Source: Oscillospiraceae bacterium
Lineage (GTDB): Bacteria > Bacillota > Clostridia > Saccharofermentanales > Saccharofermentanaceae
DNA length: 64,000 nucleotides
Reading direction: 5' to 3'
Assembly: GCA_902787975.1 (NCBI GenBank)
Contig: CADAIP010000007.1
Location: 1-64,000, forward strand
Numbering within the stretch: the stretch's first letter is position 1; every line of letters starts with the position of its first letter. Below, one piece after another: positions 8,970-17,510 of this stretch. Below the pieces are notes generated by a model. It searched no databases and was not told where the DNA came from. It saw only the letters and a program-made list of their open reading frames with translations. A program made the translations under genes and the position numbers.

Positions 8970-9007
8970 AAGATTATTACCCTTATCTCGAAATGAATTT
9001 CGGCTGA

Positions 9008-9736
9008 TCACTTTTGTATGTGATACCCGCCGTCAGCAAACAGCATTGTTCCTGTCACATAATCCGACATGTCAGACAGAAGGAACATCACTACTGATGC
9101 TATGTCTTTGGGCATACCGAGTCTTCCGTTTGGTATCAATGCTTCTGACATCGCTCTCACATCGGGTATGTCAAATGAAGCTGCTGTCATTCCGGTATAT
9201 ATAAATCCGGGAGCAACACTGTTAACCTGGATATTATACGGAGCAAGGTCTAAGGCCATCGCAGATGTCATCGATGCTACCGCGCCCTTCGAAGCAGCAT
9301 AGTCTGCCATATTGTTCTTAAATATGGTGGATCTTATGCAGCTTATATTAACTATCTTGCCATGCTTTTCCCTTATCATTACCGGAGCTGCAGCTTTGGA
9401 TACGATGAAAGTTCCGGTAGTATTTACCGATATTACTTTGTTCCATTCTTCGCTTGTTAATTCATAGAAAGGCTTGTTATTGCCAAAGATACCGGCAGCA
9501 TTGACCAGTCCGTCTATGTGGCCGTATTTGGAATCAACTTCTGATATGCATTTTTGTATCTGCTCTTCTGCAAGAACATCCGCCTTACAGTGTGAGTAAC
9601 GGTCATGTTCTATCGTGCTGTCATTTCTATCGATGCCAACTACAACAGCATCATTTTCGAGCAGAAGATCTGAACAGCTCTTTCCCATCCCGGAACTTGC
9701 ACCGGTTACGATATACACTTTATCTTTGAATGTCAT
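9008..9736 (-). CDS. Short-chain dehydrogenase/reductase
   Basis: This 242-residue classical SDR has the NAD(P) loop TGASSGMGK near the N-terminus, NAAG in the central strand, and the catalytic YxxxK as YAASK. An acidic residue after the second strand (GIDRN) points to NAD preference. The ending VTGTMLFADGGY is typical of FabG-like oxidoreductases. Its ATG overlaps the stop of the ArsR gene (ATGA), so the two are coupled. The substrate is unknown. Confidence 0.88.
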   Translation of the reverse strand: MTFKDKVYIVTGASSGMGKSCSDLLLENDAVVVGIDRNDSTIEHDRYSHCKADVLAEEQIQKCISEVDSKYGHIDGLVNAAGIFGNNKPFYELTSEEWNKVISVNTTGTFIVSKAAAPVMIREKHGKIVNISCIRSTIFKNNMADYAASKGAVASMTSAMALDLAPYNIQVNSVAPGFIYTGMTAASFDIPDVRAMSEALIPNGRLGMPKDIASVVMFLLSDMSDYVTGTMLFADGGYHIQK

Positions 9737-10029
9737 ACACATATCTCCTCGGATAATTTTTTACGGATATATCCGTCTATCATTTTGCGGAAAGCTTTCA
9801 TGCCTTCTTCTGAAAGAGAATAGTGCATCCATTTTCCTTCTTTGCAGTAATCGACAAGTCCGCTGTCACAAAGGAGCTTCATGTGATGTGATAGCGTGGA
9901 TTGAGAGATATTGAGTTCTTCCAAAAGATAGCAGGCACACTTCTCCTTCTGCTGAAGCGACATTAAGATCGCCAAGCGGTTCTCATCTGCCAATGCTTTG
10001 AACTTACGCGCATCGTCTCTATAACTCAT
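9733..10029 (-). CDS. ArsR family regulator
   Basis: The 98-residue protein has an ArsR/SmtB winged helix (KFKALADENRLAIL at the N-terminus and ISQSTLSHHMKLLCDSGLV as the recognition region). Cys31 and Cys33 (KCACYLLEE) lie where As(III)- or heavy-metal-sensing ArsR proteins carry their CxC motif, so thiol or metal sensing is possible. The start has a strong GGAGGTG site. It is the first gene of the ArsR-SDR unit and probably represses it through the dyad at 10067-10098. No arsenic gene is nearby, so the effector is open. Confidence 0.88.
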   Translation of the reverse strand: MSYRDDARKFKALADENRLAILMSLQQKEKCACYLLEELNISQSTLSHHMKLLCDSGLVDYCKEGKWMHYSLSEEGMKAFRKMIDGYIRKKLSEEICV

Positions 10030-10066
10030 ATGCAGTCACCTCCCATGAACAAAAGGATAGTAACAT

Positions 10067-10098
10067 ACATATCGATAAATGTAAATGTATAGATACGT
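10067..10098. promoter_or_regulatory. Probable ArsR operator
   Basis: An inverted repeat with 11-base arms (ACATATCGATA at 10067-10077 and TATAGATACGT at 10088-10098, 9 of 11 positions complementary) is separated by 10 bases. It lies 38 bases upstream of the ArsR start codon. Position, AT-rich core and symmetry fit ArsR-type operators. Confidence 0.6.
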
Positions 10099-10122
10099 TT
10101 AGATTATAGAAGAACTGTTTAT

Positions 10123-10857
10123 TTACACCCACCTGATCCTGGCCGAGGTGATTTCCTGACTGTCACGGAGGACATGGAACTGGTCTCCGTCGTCATAAGA
10201 CTCTTTCATGATACTGAGCACCTCGCCTTCAAAAGACTGGCTGGCATAATGGATCTCAAGCTGGGCAGGCTCGTGCGTTTTAAAGTGATCGACAGGATAA
10301 GTATTAAGCATGAACCTCACATACTCGATGTTGTTTGTATGGTAGCAGTAGTCAAGGCTGGTGGAACGCACAGTTACAGACTCCGTCATGCCGCCGCATG
10401 TTTTGGGAAAGCGCGAGAACTCAAGACCTTCAGTCTGCACGGGATTCTCCATTGAAGGATCGAATCCTACAGTCTCCGCCTTGCGGATCTTTCCAGTCTC
10501 AAGGTCGATAGCGGCAAGTTCGGTCCTTGCTTTCAGAAGCAGTTCACCTGTCTTGGACTCAACGATCGTATCAAGGTTAAGCTTTACGACGGAATGCTTT
10601 GAGATATAACTTTTTACCGTGAATTCCTCGCGCCATACCGGGCGTCTCATAAAACAGATATTGTTCTTGGCGATCAGCCACATGGCTTTGTATCTTTCCA
10701 TCGCCACGATTCCGTCGATGCCGAGATCGCCCATTAATTCGGTTACCGCATTCTCGACGATCTCATCTGCGGCAAGTACTGACAGCTTAAGTTTACCGTC
10801 GCACATACTTCCTGTTACATACGAATCTTTTGTATATATCTCCATGTTAATATCCAC
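10123..10857 (-). CDS. Acyl-ACP thioesterase
   Basis: The 244-residue protein has two hot-dog halves of the PF01643 acyl-ACP thioesterase type. The first half has the NICFMRRPVWREEFTVKSY strands, and the second the SLDYCYHTNNIEYVRFML helix that corresponds to the D..xHVNN active-site region. It should release free fatty acids from acyl-ACP in the cytoplasm. The frame begins with GTG; an ATG four codons later is an alternative. It stands alone between the ArsR unit and a lipoprotein gene. Confidence 0.85.
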   Translation of the reverse strand: MDINMEIYTKDSYVTGSMCDGKLKLSVLAADEIVENAVTELMGDLGIDGIVAMERYKAMWLIAKNNICFMRRPVWREEFTVKSYISKHSVVKLNLDTIVESKTGELLLKARTELAAIDLETGKIRKAETVGFDPSMENPVQTEGLEFSRFPKTCGGMTESVTVRSTSLDYCYHTNNIEYVRFMLNTYPVDHFKTHEPAQLEIHYASQSFEGEVLSIMKESYDDGDQFHVLRDSQEITSARIRWV

Positions 10858-10926
10858 GTCCTTATAAGTAATTTCAACCCTTCACTAACAGGCATTTTGC
10901 AAGGGGGTATTCCGTGCCAATCCTGT

Positions 10927-11472
10927 TCAATCCGGTTCGCCACCGACCGTTATCCAGTTGCCGGTATCAGGATCTTGCATGGTAAATACGACAAGTCCCA
11001 CAGAATCAGGATCATCCCTGTTGACCTTCACGTGATAGTATCCGAACTCCTCATATACAGTCCCGTTATCTGTTTTGACTCCGGAATAATTGACCGAAAT
11101 ATGCGAGTCATAGACTTCGCCGTCCTGATCTTTTCCAATTCCTTCACCCGGATATTTAAGACTTTTGTAAGAGATTATCTTTCCGTCCACATGATCGAAA
11201 AAATACTTCCACTCGCTTTCGAGACTGTGTTCAACACTTACTTCCGGAGCAAACAGTTCACACAGACTGTCGATATCCTCATTCTTCAGATATTCGAAAA
11301 CCTGTTCCGCATATTCTTTCTCGCCGTTCTTCGGGTCGTCTTTAATGCTCTTGTAAACATTATCCACGATCTGGCATCCTGACAGCGGAAACAGCATTAC
11401 AAGGCTCATTAAAAGAGCCGTGATCCTTTTGTGATTCACTCCACTTATCCCCCATTCATATGAAATCCACAT
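10927..11472 (-). CDS. DUF5104-like lipoprotein
   Basis: The lipobox PLSGC lies near residue 33, preceded by a hydrophobic stretch. The mature part has YAEQVFEYLKNEDIDSLCELFAPEV and YFFDHVDGKIISYKSL segments typical of DUF5104 and related Cystatin/NTF2-like lipoproteins, and ends DPDTGNWITVGG. The first ATG gives an unusually long n-region; a GTG at codon 12, preceded by GGGGGATAAGTGGA, may be the true start. It resembles the lipoprotein at 2561-3088. Function is unknown. Confidence 0.7.
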   Translation of the reverse strand: MWISYEWGISGVNHKRITALLMSLVMLFPLSGCQIVDNVYKSIKDDPKNGEKEYAEQVFEYLKNEDIDSLCELFAPEVSVEHSLESEWKYFFDHVDGKIISYKSLKYPGEGIGKDQDGEVYDSHISVNYSGVKTDNGTVYEEFGYYHVKVNRDDPDSVGLVVFTMQDPDTGNWITVGGEPD

Positions 11473-11505
11473 GCAAGTATAACAGTTAAGTTGTGCTTAA
11501 GTAAT

Positions 11506-12324
11506 CTAAAGATCGTCGTCTCTATAAAATTTTAATGTGCCCAGGCCCATGGTGCTGTCCAGGACTTCAAGAGATGTTCCGCAGCTGTTGCAGTGCTTAA
11601 GTGATGATGTTGAGACGGCACCGCAGTTAGGGCAGACTTTGCGATAACACTTCATGGAAGAGTCTGCTTTTGCAGTCAGATCTGCCTCGATCTCATTTGC
11701 CAATTCTACGGCGCATTTATAGAGAATGTTATCCCTGACAATGACGAAGATAAAACTTAAGATCGGACATAATAAAGCCAAAACACACGGTGTATAGAAT
11801 ACTATTTCTCTTAACGTGGTAATTTCCGCACCGGTACCCATGCCGGCGAAAAATGAAGATACAGCATTATCCAAAAAGATATTCAGTACGAGGATCACTG
11901 TATATATTGCAAGCCATACACCCGGTTGAAGCCATATGATCCACGGCTTGCTCTTCATGACCTTTAAGACTTCCTGTCCGTTTCTCGTACCCTGTTCCGA
12001 AGCAGAAAATGCTATGCGGTAACTCTTCTCGTCGGTACCGGCCCAGGTAAAATTGCTGCCGTCTCTTTTATAGGTATACTTTCTGCTGAATACAGGCATT
12101 TCGGATGCGCCGTAACGGCGGAGTTCCGACAGTGCATACGTCCTGGGAGCCTGTATATAGCTCGGAATGATCAATAATCCTGCCACTAAGTAAATGGTTG
12201 CATTTGCCGGGTCAAGGCCGGGGAACTCTCTGTTGTATATCCCATATGAGATCACAAAGATCGTACATGGCACCACGATCCAAAACTGACCTAGAATTTT
12301 ATAAAACACGGCACCTCGGCTCAT
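11506..12324 (-). CDS. Membrane protein with C-terminal zinc ribbon
   Basis: The 272-residue product has hydrophobic helices near residues 12-30, 42-58, about 128-150 and 175-198, with a soluble beta segment between helices 2 and 3. A CPNCGA...CNSCG zinc ribbon lies near 232-250. It belongs to a set of zinc-ribbon envelope proteins in this window (3181, 15108, 28766, 30748, 56884). The GGAGGAACAG site before the ATG sets the start. No catalytic motif is visible. Confidence 0.65.
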   Translation of the reverse strand: MSRGAVFYKILGQFWIVVPCTIFVISYGIYNREFPGLDPANATIYLVAGLLIIPSYIQAPRTYALSELRRYGASEMPVFSRKYTYKRDGSNFTWAGTDEKSYRIAFSASEQGTRNGQEVLKVMKSKPWIIWLQPGVWLAIYTVILVLNIFLDNAVSSFFAGMGTGAEITTLREIVFYTPCVLALLCPILSFIFVIVRDNILYKCAVELANEIEADLTAKADSSMKCYRKVCPNCGAVSTSSLKHCNSCGTSLEVLDSTMGLGTLKFYRDDDL

Positions 12325-12442
12325 CTGTTCCTCCGTTAATCTTACTTGCTAAGAAGTATTATAACTGCAATCGGATCAAGACTCACTAGTAAATATCATT
12401 CATGATTAAGTTGTCTATACGAGTATTAAGTATACCAATTGG

Positions 12443-12492
12443 TCCATGGACACCATGGAATATAACAAAGCCGCGGATATCAATCCGCGGCT
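12443..12492. terminator. Hairpins downstream of the micro-protein gene
   Basis: AGCCGCGGAT (12469-12478) and ATCCGCGGCT (12483-12492) form a perfect 10-bp stem with a 4-base loop. Read on the minus strand, it ends in TTTG and lies 50 bases after the stop of the small gene at 12543-12758. Beside it, TCCATGG/CCATGGA (12443-12459) forms a second small palindrome. The U-run is short, so termination strength is uncertain. Confidence 0.55.
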
Positions 12493-12542
12493 CTTACAAC
12501 TTAGTGCCATAATCACACTTATGCATGTTTTAAATATCAGTG

Positions 12543-12758
12543 TTATGCATAATCATTTAACATATCTACATCCGCATTACACTTCGGACACTTTCCGAAT
12601 TTATAAAAAGTATTAAATACATTCCCACAACTCTTACAAAGAAAACTCTTTGCACTATACATCTCCACCGTCTCATTAGGATCATGATATATTTCATAAC
12701 CACCTGATACACTTTCTAATTCATCCATTTTGATTTCTTTCTTCTTATCTTCTGCCAT
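12543..12758 (-). CDS. Small zinc-ribbon protein with double-glycine leader motif
   Basis: The 71-residue product has two clear parts. Residues 1-20 are charged and end in MDELESVSGG, which matches the EL-x-x-VSGG leader of peptides processed by C39-peptidase ABC transporters. The remainder holds CKSCG and CPKC about 16 residues apart, a compact zinc-ribbon pattern rather than a typical bacteriocin core. The AGGAGGATAAGTCA site is strong. No transporter or modification enzyme gene is adjacent. It could be a secreted peptide, or a cytosolic zinc-ribbon protein with a chance leader-like end. I do not recognise a named family. Confidence 0.65.
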   Translation of the reverse strand: MAEDKKKEIKMDELESVSGGYEIYHDPNETVEMYSAKSFLCKSCGNVFNTFYKFGKCPKCNADVDMLNDYA

Positions 12759-12917
12759 TGACTTATCCTCCTGTTAACAAATTTCTATACCCGCATTCTA
12801 TCGTTCTCCTATTATGTCAGTTTTATTGAAGTGTTAATGCGGAGTAAATTAAAACAGGAATTGCTTCCTGATGCCGGTGCCGGCTGCTTCCATTGAAAAA
12901 AGGAGGAGGTTCACTTC

Positions 12918-12948
12918 AACCTCATTTTTACCGGTAAAACCTGAGGTT
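12918..12948. terminator. Hairpin downstream of L7/L12-like membrane protein gene
   Basis: AACCTCA (12918-12924) pairs with TGAGGTT (12942-12948), and the interior TTTTACCGGTAAAA (12926-12939) is itself a perfect palindrome, so the whole forms a long nearly closed stem. It lies 28 bases past the stop of the minus-strand gene at 12977. No long U-run follows on either strand, so it may be a processing or weak termination structure. Confidence 0.45.
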
Positions 12949-12976
12949 GTACCATTCTTCGGTATCGTGCTTCTGT

Positions 12977-13867
12977 TCAGAAATATCTATCCACAAGATC
13001 CTTAGCTATGCGGAGGCCCTCGCCGGTATACTCACGTGCTTCCTTTATGGCCTCGATCTTCCTGCCCTGCCTTACGAGTTCAGCGATCTTTTCTCTCTCG
13101 GCATCAGGGATCTTATCAAGCACTTTTTCGAGATATGACTTATATCTCGGAGCATCATTGACAAGCTCCTGCTGCTCCTTAGCAAACGCTTCGACGTCCT
13201 TTTGGTACCGCTCCGCGATCTTCTGCTGAGCTTCCTGTTTAGATGCAACCTGCTGGACTACAGGTACTCTGCCGGTCTTCTTTATAAACTCAACCATCTT
13301 ACCGGCGGTGACTGCATCATTACTTCTGAGAAAATGAAGCGATAATATCTCTTCACCTTCATAGCCGGCGAAAATAAGCTTTGGCGGTAAATTCCTTGTC
13401 TCCCTGCTGAAGTGATCATATTGGGAAACATAGCAGATCTTATCTTCCTTCTCGCCATCCTTGTATTTAACCGTGACTTTCTGTTCATCAATGATCAGGC
13501 ACGATTCCTTGAAACAGAACGGCTGTCTGCCGATCAGGAACATTATCAAAAGGCCGATGCCAAATGCGATCAGCGCGGCTATCCAGGCTCTGTCTCCAAG
13601 GTAAGCCCGGCCAACTCCATAAGCTATTGCTGTCGGTAATATAACCAGGTATCCCAAGAAGGTGATCATGGCTATTACCTTCAGTTTCTTTGTGTATCCG
13701 CAAGAGTAAAAGACAAGACGGTCAGCAAGATACTCGTTGGGTTTTGACGTAGTGTTCTTTTGACGGGCAAACATGGCACCCGTAATTATGAGCAGTGCGA
13801 AAAAGGTTACGGAAAGCACTGTTCCCAACACATAAGCAAGCAGTTCCTCAAGATAATACATGTTCAT
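12977..13867 (-). CDS. Membrane protein with L7/L12 C-terminal-like domain
   Basis: The 296-residue protein has helices near residues 12-33, 60-82 and 92-112, a soluble domain, a charged coiled-coil segment (about 205-245), and a last 40 residues that read KIAELVRQGRKIEAIKEAREYTG...LRIAKDLVD. This ending matches the ribosomal L7/L12 C-terminal domain, which in many membrane proteins serves as a small protein-binding module. It is probably anchored with this domain in the cytoplasm. It starts a run of minus-strand genes with spacings of about 25 bases. Confidence 0.65.
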   Translation of the reverse strand: MNMYYLEELLAYVLGTVLSVTFFALLIITGAMFARQKNTTSKPNEYLADRLVFYSCGYTKKLKVIAMITFLGYLVILPTAIAYGVGRAYLGDRAWIAALIAFGIGLLIMFLIGRQPFCFKESCLIIDEQKVTVKYKDGEKEDKICYVSQYDHFSRETRNLPPKLIFAGYEGEEILSLHFLRSNDAVTAGKMVEFIKKTGRVPVVQQVASKQEAQQKIAERYQKDVEAFAKEQQELVNDAPRYKSYLEKVLDKIPDAEREKIAELVRQGRKIEAIKEAREYTGEGLRIAKDLVDRYF

Positions 13868-13894
13868 TATGCTTTCGATTCTCTCCTGAAAATA

Positions 13895-14530
13895 TTAATT
13901 GACCGATACGTTTCCCTGTTTGACATTGATCTTTATAAAATCCGGATATTCATCGCCTCTTACGATCGAGACATTTGGTCCCGAAGAACATTCATCTGCG
14001 ATCTTGATGGTGCCTGTCTTCACCTTGCATTCGATATTGTAGCGGCCTAAGTCCTCTATGGCGTCCAGCTGAACGTTTCCGGCGTTTGCATTTATCACCG
14101 TCTGATTGAGATTCGTTTTGCTGATATTTGTATTGCCTGCCTTGGTATTGATCTCGGCCTTAAGGAAAGTGCAGCCGCTGATGGTGACATTTCCCGCATC
14201 GATAACCTCCGAGAACCAGTCTGCCGTAATGCCGTCCACGCTGACATCACCGGCCCTGAGAATAATATCGAAGTAATTGAGGACAGTATCTTTGCCGAGC
14301 GTGACCGTGAGCCTGGGCTTATTGACCGCCATTATGCCGCCTCCGAAAATACCCACCGGCTTCTGCGTAACAGTAAGTACGCCGTCTGCAAATACCGCAT
14401 CAGGCTCAAGCTTCTTGTCGCCCGTGTATTCAATGCCCTTAAGGCCGGTGCCTTCTTCGGCAATAATGCTTACGGCACATGCCTTAAGATCCAACTTGAC
14501 TGACTTGATCTCACCACTAAAACTTTCCAT
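13895..14530 (-). CDS. DUF4097-like beta-helix protein
   Basis: This 211-residue protein has no signal peptide and shows repeated beta-strand turns of the DUF4097 kind: DIILRAGDVSVDGI, VIDAGNVTISGC, NTKAGNTNISKT and NANAGNVQLDAI, spaced about 20 residues apart. The pattern predicts a right-handed beta-helix. DUF4097 proteins often accompany envelope-stress regulators, but none is seen here. The TAAGGAGAAC site before the ATG is good. Function is unknown. Confidence 0.72.
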   Translation of the reverse strand: MESFSGEIKSVKLDLKACAVSIIAEEGTGLKGIEYTGDKKLEPDAVFADGVLTVTQKPVGIFGGGIMAVNKPRLTVTLGKDTVLNYFDIILRAGDVSVDGITADWFSEVIDAGNVTISGCTFLKAEINTKAGNTNISKTNLNQTVINANAGNVQLDAIEDLGRYNIECKVKTGTIKIADECSSGPNVSIVRGDEYPDFIKINVKQGNVSVN

Positions 14531-14557
14531 TTTTATGTTCTCCTTATTCCGCTTGGA

Positions 14558-15085
14558 TTACCGTGTTGTGTCAAAAACATAGAACACTTCAGGATAGCCT
14601 TTTCGCATTATCATGAAATCCTGTTCGTGGTCTGACAGCTTCCCTCCCCAGGATTCATATACCTTGCGGGCTTTATGGTTTTCCTTCAGGACGCCAATGA
14701 CAAACCTGTCGGCTTCTTTGCTCTTGGCCCATTCGACAAATATATCTTTCAGCGCCGTGCCAACACCCATTCCCTGATATTCCGGGTATACATACAGCGC
14801 CACGAGATCCGCGTAATCACCTTTGAAGTATTCGTAATCTGAATCCAGTGTGCCGAACATCAGGCCTACGATCTTGCCGTCGTGTTCTGCCACGTAGGCT
14901 GTCTTCCTGTCACCCGAAAAAGTCTCTTCAGTAAATTCACGGGCTCTTGATTCCACGCTTCTGTCGCGCGCATCGAAATATTCTTCCGGGAAGATATCGG
15001 CGTATGTTATGCGCCACACCCTGCTAAGGAGCGTATACCATTCATATCCGTCTTCTTTACGTATCTGTCTGTATTTGATGTCCAC
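14558..15085 (-). CDS. GNAT acetyltransferase
   Basis: The 175-residue protein has a single GNAT domain: ISADIF-type N-terminus (RVWRITYADIFPEEYF), central strand GKIVGLMFGTL, acetyl-CoA loop YPEYQGMGVGTALKD and the NHKARKVYESWGG element. It probably acetylates an amine of a small molecule or protein. The start codon is GTG, supported by AAGGGAGACAAA just before it. It lies in a minus-strand run with the zinc-ribbon gene upstream and the DUF4097 gene downstream. Confidence 0.85.
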   Translation of the reverse strand: MDIKYRQIRKEDGYEWYTLLSRVWRITYADIFPEEYFDARDRSVESRAREFTEETFSGDRKTAYVAEHDGKIVGLMFGTLDSDYEYFKGDYADLVALYVYPEYQGMGVGTALKDIFVEWAKSKEADRFVIGVLKENHKARKVYESWGGKLSDHEQDFMIMRKGYPEVFYVFDTTR

Positions 15086-15107
15086 TTTGTCTCCCTTCAG
15101 GTCTACT

Positions 15108-16646
15108 TTATTTTACGAGAATACAGTCATTTTTCATCTGGATAAGATCCCTCTTGGATGCGAGCAGATCATAAGACAGCTGGCGGTTATCTTTCTCGAG
15201 GCTATCGATATCACTTAAGATTTCTTTTCTGCTCCTGGATACGCCGCCGAATTCGGTCGTTAACTGCTCGGCCATGTAATACACGTGGCTGATCGAATCG
15301 AGAGTTTCAACTTTCATTTTCATGGCATCGAGAAGGCCGTTGTTGTAGCATATCCTTCCAAGCATGAATATCAGCTTTTCGAGCTTTACGAAGAACTCCA
15401 TGTCAGATTCAGAGACGCGGAGTTTTGCATCATCGAAGAGCGATTTGATCTTATTCCAGTCTTCCTCATCTATTATGTCGGAAGGGTCGATGTCGCTTAT
15501 CCTGGACCACCCGCCCACACAAAGGATCTGGCCGAGGAGAGCGTCGAAGTTTGAAGGTTCGACCATAAGGACATTCTCGAAACGCTTATGCGCTTCAATG
15601 TAATGGCCCGTGTTCATGGCGTTCAGGGCCTTTTCCATTGGCATTCCGAAAAACAGGGAAATACCATATGCCACGCCACACGAGCTGCATTCGTAAACAC
15701 GCTTGTCCTTATCAAGGAAAAGATGTCCGGCGCACTTGGAACAGATGACCGTCTCCGGATGATCTGTCCGGATGTCACTTCTTTCTTCTTTAGTTTCTTC
15801 CGGCACGGCGGACTCAGGCGTTCTTCCCTTGGCAGCACGGTCCATCTCAGCTAATTTCTCATATTCCTTGACGTACGTTTTCTCATAATGGGCATATTGC
15901 TTTTCCAGGTATTCTTTCATTTCCCAGGCATCGTGTATCGGATTACTCTCATATGTCATATGTTGGGAATGATTATCTTCAATATAAATCAATAAAATAA
16001 TACCGCCTATGACACAGGCCCCTAATATAATGGGAATAATAAATTTATTATTGGTTATAGCGGTAAGCCCAAATGCTATACCAACGAGAACGGTAAAGGC
16101 AACAGGCAAAAACGAGTTGAAGTGTTCCGACTCAACCTTTCTCATCTCTTTATTGACAAAACTCTGATTTACAGTCTCTCTCGTGGTATCTGAATACAGG
16201 GCATTGATACTGTTCTGGTACGTTTTCAGTTTGTCACTGAGGTCGATCAACTGCAGAAGCTGGCTGAAAAAAGCAGCATCGCTGATCGAGGCCTGTTTCT
16301 TCAGCCTGGTGATATAGTTTCTCAGAGAAACTACATCCACCGTATCAAATATGGTGGGCGATTCCAGGCTGTCCAAAGACGGAGTCTTGAGTTCACACAG
16401 GATCAGGCCTTTGAGCGCCTCGAAGTCGGACGGATCTTTTTCGAGCAGGGAATAGTATTTTTCTTTTGCAGAAGAATACGCTTCTTCCTTAAGGCTTTCT
16501 TCGGCCTGCGACACGATCTCATCCTGGTGAAAATCGATGGCATCAAACTTTGTCCCGCAAAAAGGACAGTCAAAAAACTCCTGATCTGAATCGAACATCA
16601 GGACGCCTGCGCATTTAGAACACGTATAGCTTTTCAATAATGACAT
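15108..16646 (-). CDS. Two-zinc-ribbon TPR-like membrane protein
   Basis: The 512-residue protein begins with a zinc ribbon (CSKCAGVL...FFDCPFCG), followed by a helical repeat (EESLKEEAYSSAKEKYYSLLEKDPSDFEALKGLILCELKT) and two adjacent membrane helices (about 180-222). A second ribbon (CSKCAGHLFLDKDKRVYECSSCG) is followed by a second helical repeat (NTGHYIEAHKRFENVLMVEPSNFDALLGQILC). A C-terminal coiled coil ends the protein. The 624-residue protein at 56884-58758 has the same order of parts, so the two are paralogues. The repeats suggest protein binding at the inner membrane face. Confidence 0.75.
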   Translation of the reverse strand: MSLLKSYTCSKCAGVLMFDSDQEFFDCPFCGTKFDAIDFHQDEIVSQAEESLKEEAYSSAKEKYYSLLEKDPSDFEALKGLILCELKTPSLDSLESPTIFDTVDVVSLRNYITRLKKQASISDAAFFSQLLQLIDLSDKLKTYQNSINALYSDTTRETVNQSFVNKEMRKVESEHFNSFLPVAFTVLVGIAFGLTAITNNKFIIPIILGACVIGGIILLIYIEDNHSQHMTYESNPIHDAWEMKEYLEKQYAHYEKTYVKEYEKLAEMDRAAKGRTPESAVPEETKEERSDIRTDHPETVICSKCAGHLFLDKDKRVYECSSCGVAYGISLFFGMPMEKALNAMNTGHYIEAHKRFENVLMVEPSNFDALLGQILCVGGWSRISDIDPSDIIDEEDWNKIKSLFDDAKLRVSESDMEFFVKLEKLIFMLGRICYNNGLLDAMKMKVETLDSISHVYYMAEQLTTEFGGVSRSRKEILSDIDSLEKDNRQLSYDLLASKRDLIQMKNDCILVK

Positions 16647-16678
16647 ATAATCCCTATCCCTAATCCCTTAACGATTCC

Positions 16679-17155
16679 TTATGACTCGTTTACAAGTTTG
16701 CCTGTCATGTGTTCCGGCGTAAGTTCCAGACACACGGCCCTTGGCAACGCGTTTTTGACCTCGTGCTCGATATATGCTTCATCATCAGTAAACTTACGGC
16801 AAAGGTTGGTTCCGATCTCAATGCGCTTTTCTTCATCTGTAACGATCTTCATGCGCCCGAAAACAACCACGCTGCGGATATTAAGTGCCCAGTCATTCTC
16901 TTTGCGGAATCCCTTATCCATTACGCAGTAACTGACCTTATCGCACGCCTTTATGGCATCAAGCTTATGCCCTTCTTTGGCACCGTGAAAGTACAGTTTG
17001 CCGTCAGCTTCCGAATACCAGTGATCCATCGGAATGCCATAAGGATATCCGTCATCACCTAAGACAGACAAAACTCCCCTTGGTTCGTTCTTCAATATCT
17101 CTATGCATTCCTCATTTGGGATCTGCTGCTTGATTCGTCTCATTTCTCTAAACAT
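16679..17155 (-). CDS. PNPOx-like flavoprotein, NimA type
   Basis: The 158-residue protein belongs to the pyridoxamine 5'-phosphate oxidase-like split-barrel family. It has the GVLSVLGDDGYPYGIPMDH strand pair, KLYFHGAKEGHKLDAI, and a C-terminal His-containing EHMTGK, as in NimA-like 5-nitroimidazole reductases. It probably binds FMN or haem; resistance to nitroimidazoles is only one known role of the family. The start at 17155 is chosen because AGGTG lies 5 bases before it; upstream in-frame ATGs lack such a site. Confidence 0.78.
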   Translation of the reverse strand: MFREMRRIKQQIPNEECIEILKNEPRGVLSVLGDDGYPYGIPMDHWYSEADGKLYFHGAKEGHKLDAIKACDKVSYCVMDKGFRKENDWALNIRSVVVFGRMKIVTDEEKRIEIGTNLCRKFTDDEAYIEHEVKNALPRAVCLELTPEHMTGKLVNES

Positions 17156-17269
17156 AGCTTCACCTATAACTATCCCTTCCCAAAACTTCTCTGACATGAC
17201 CATTATAACATCGAGTAAACCATGGAAAGAGTTTATCTTATAACTGTCTCGTGCCGTGCATATCTCGAA

Positions 17270-17405
17270 AACAAATGCGGGACGGCTTCACATAATCCCG
17301 GCCTTTTCCGGTATTGTTTTCTATTTTGGCTAAAACAGGAAATGATTTTGGAAAAACAGCCCGTTTTTTCCTAAACCTTTTCCTGAATTTGCATTTTTAG
17401 GAAAA
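17270..17405 (-). repeat. Inverted copy of the TTAGGAAAAA hairpin repeat
   Basis: The complement of this stretch matches 53515-53640 over about 130 bases, clearest in the 85 bases from CCTAAA(A/T)ATGCAAATTCAG to AAAATAGAAAA with few differences. Within it, TTAGGAAAAA and TTTTTCC(T/A)AAA form a hairpin, wrapped by CAGGAAA/TTTCCTG. The copy lies between the flavoprotein promoter side and the phosphoketolase terminator. No coding capacity is seen. Confidence 0.8.
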
Positions 17406-17452
17406 CACATGGGAAAACACGCAGCCGGTAACAACTGCACTACAAATAATCA

Positions 17453-17481
17453 GGGGCCATCGCAATGCAGCGACAGCCCCC
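17453..17481 (-). terminator. Phosphoketolase terminator hairpin
   Basis: GGGGCCATCGC (17453-17463) and GCGACAGCCCC (17470-17480) form a stem with one mismatch and one wobble and a 6-base loop, 30 bases past the phosphoketolase stop. The U-run on the minus strand is poor (CTGATTATTTG), so it may be helped by other features. Confidence 0.6.
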
Positions 17482-17510
17482 GAAAAATTACTTATAACTC
17501 AAAGACTATA

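Noticed and set aside
12543..12758. Bacteriocin precursor
   Set aside because: The leader-like motif fits, but the core is a zinc ribbon and no immunity, transporter or modification gene is near.
16679..17155. Named nitroimidazole resistance gene
   Set aside because: The fold fits NimA-like proteins, but many family members have other roles and resistance cannot be read from sequence.
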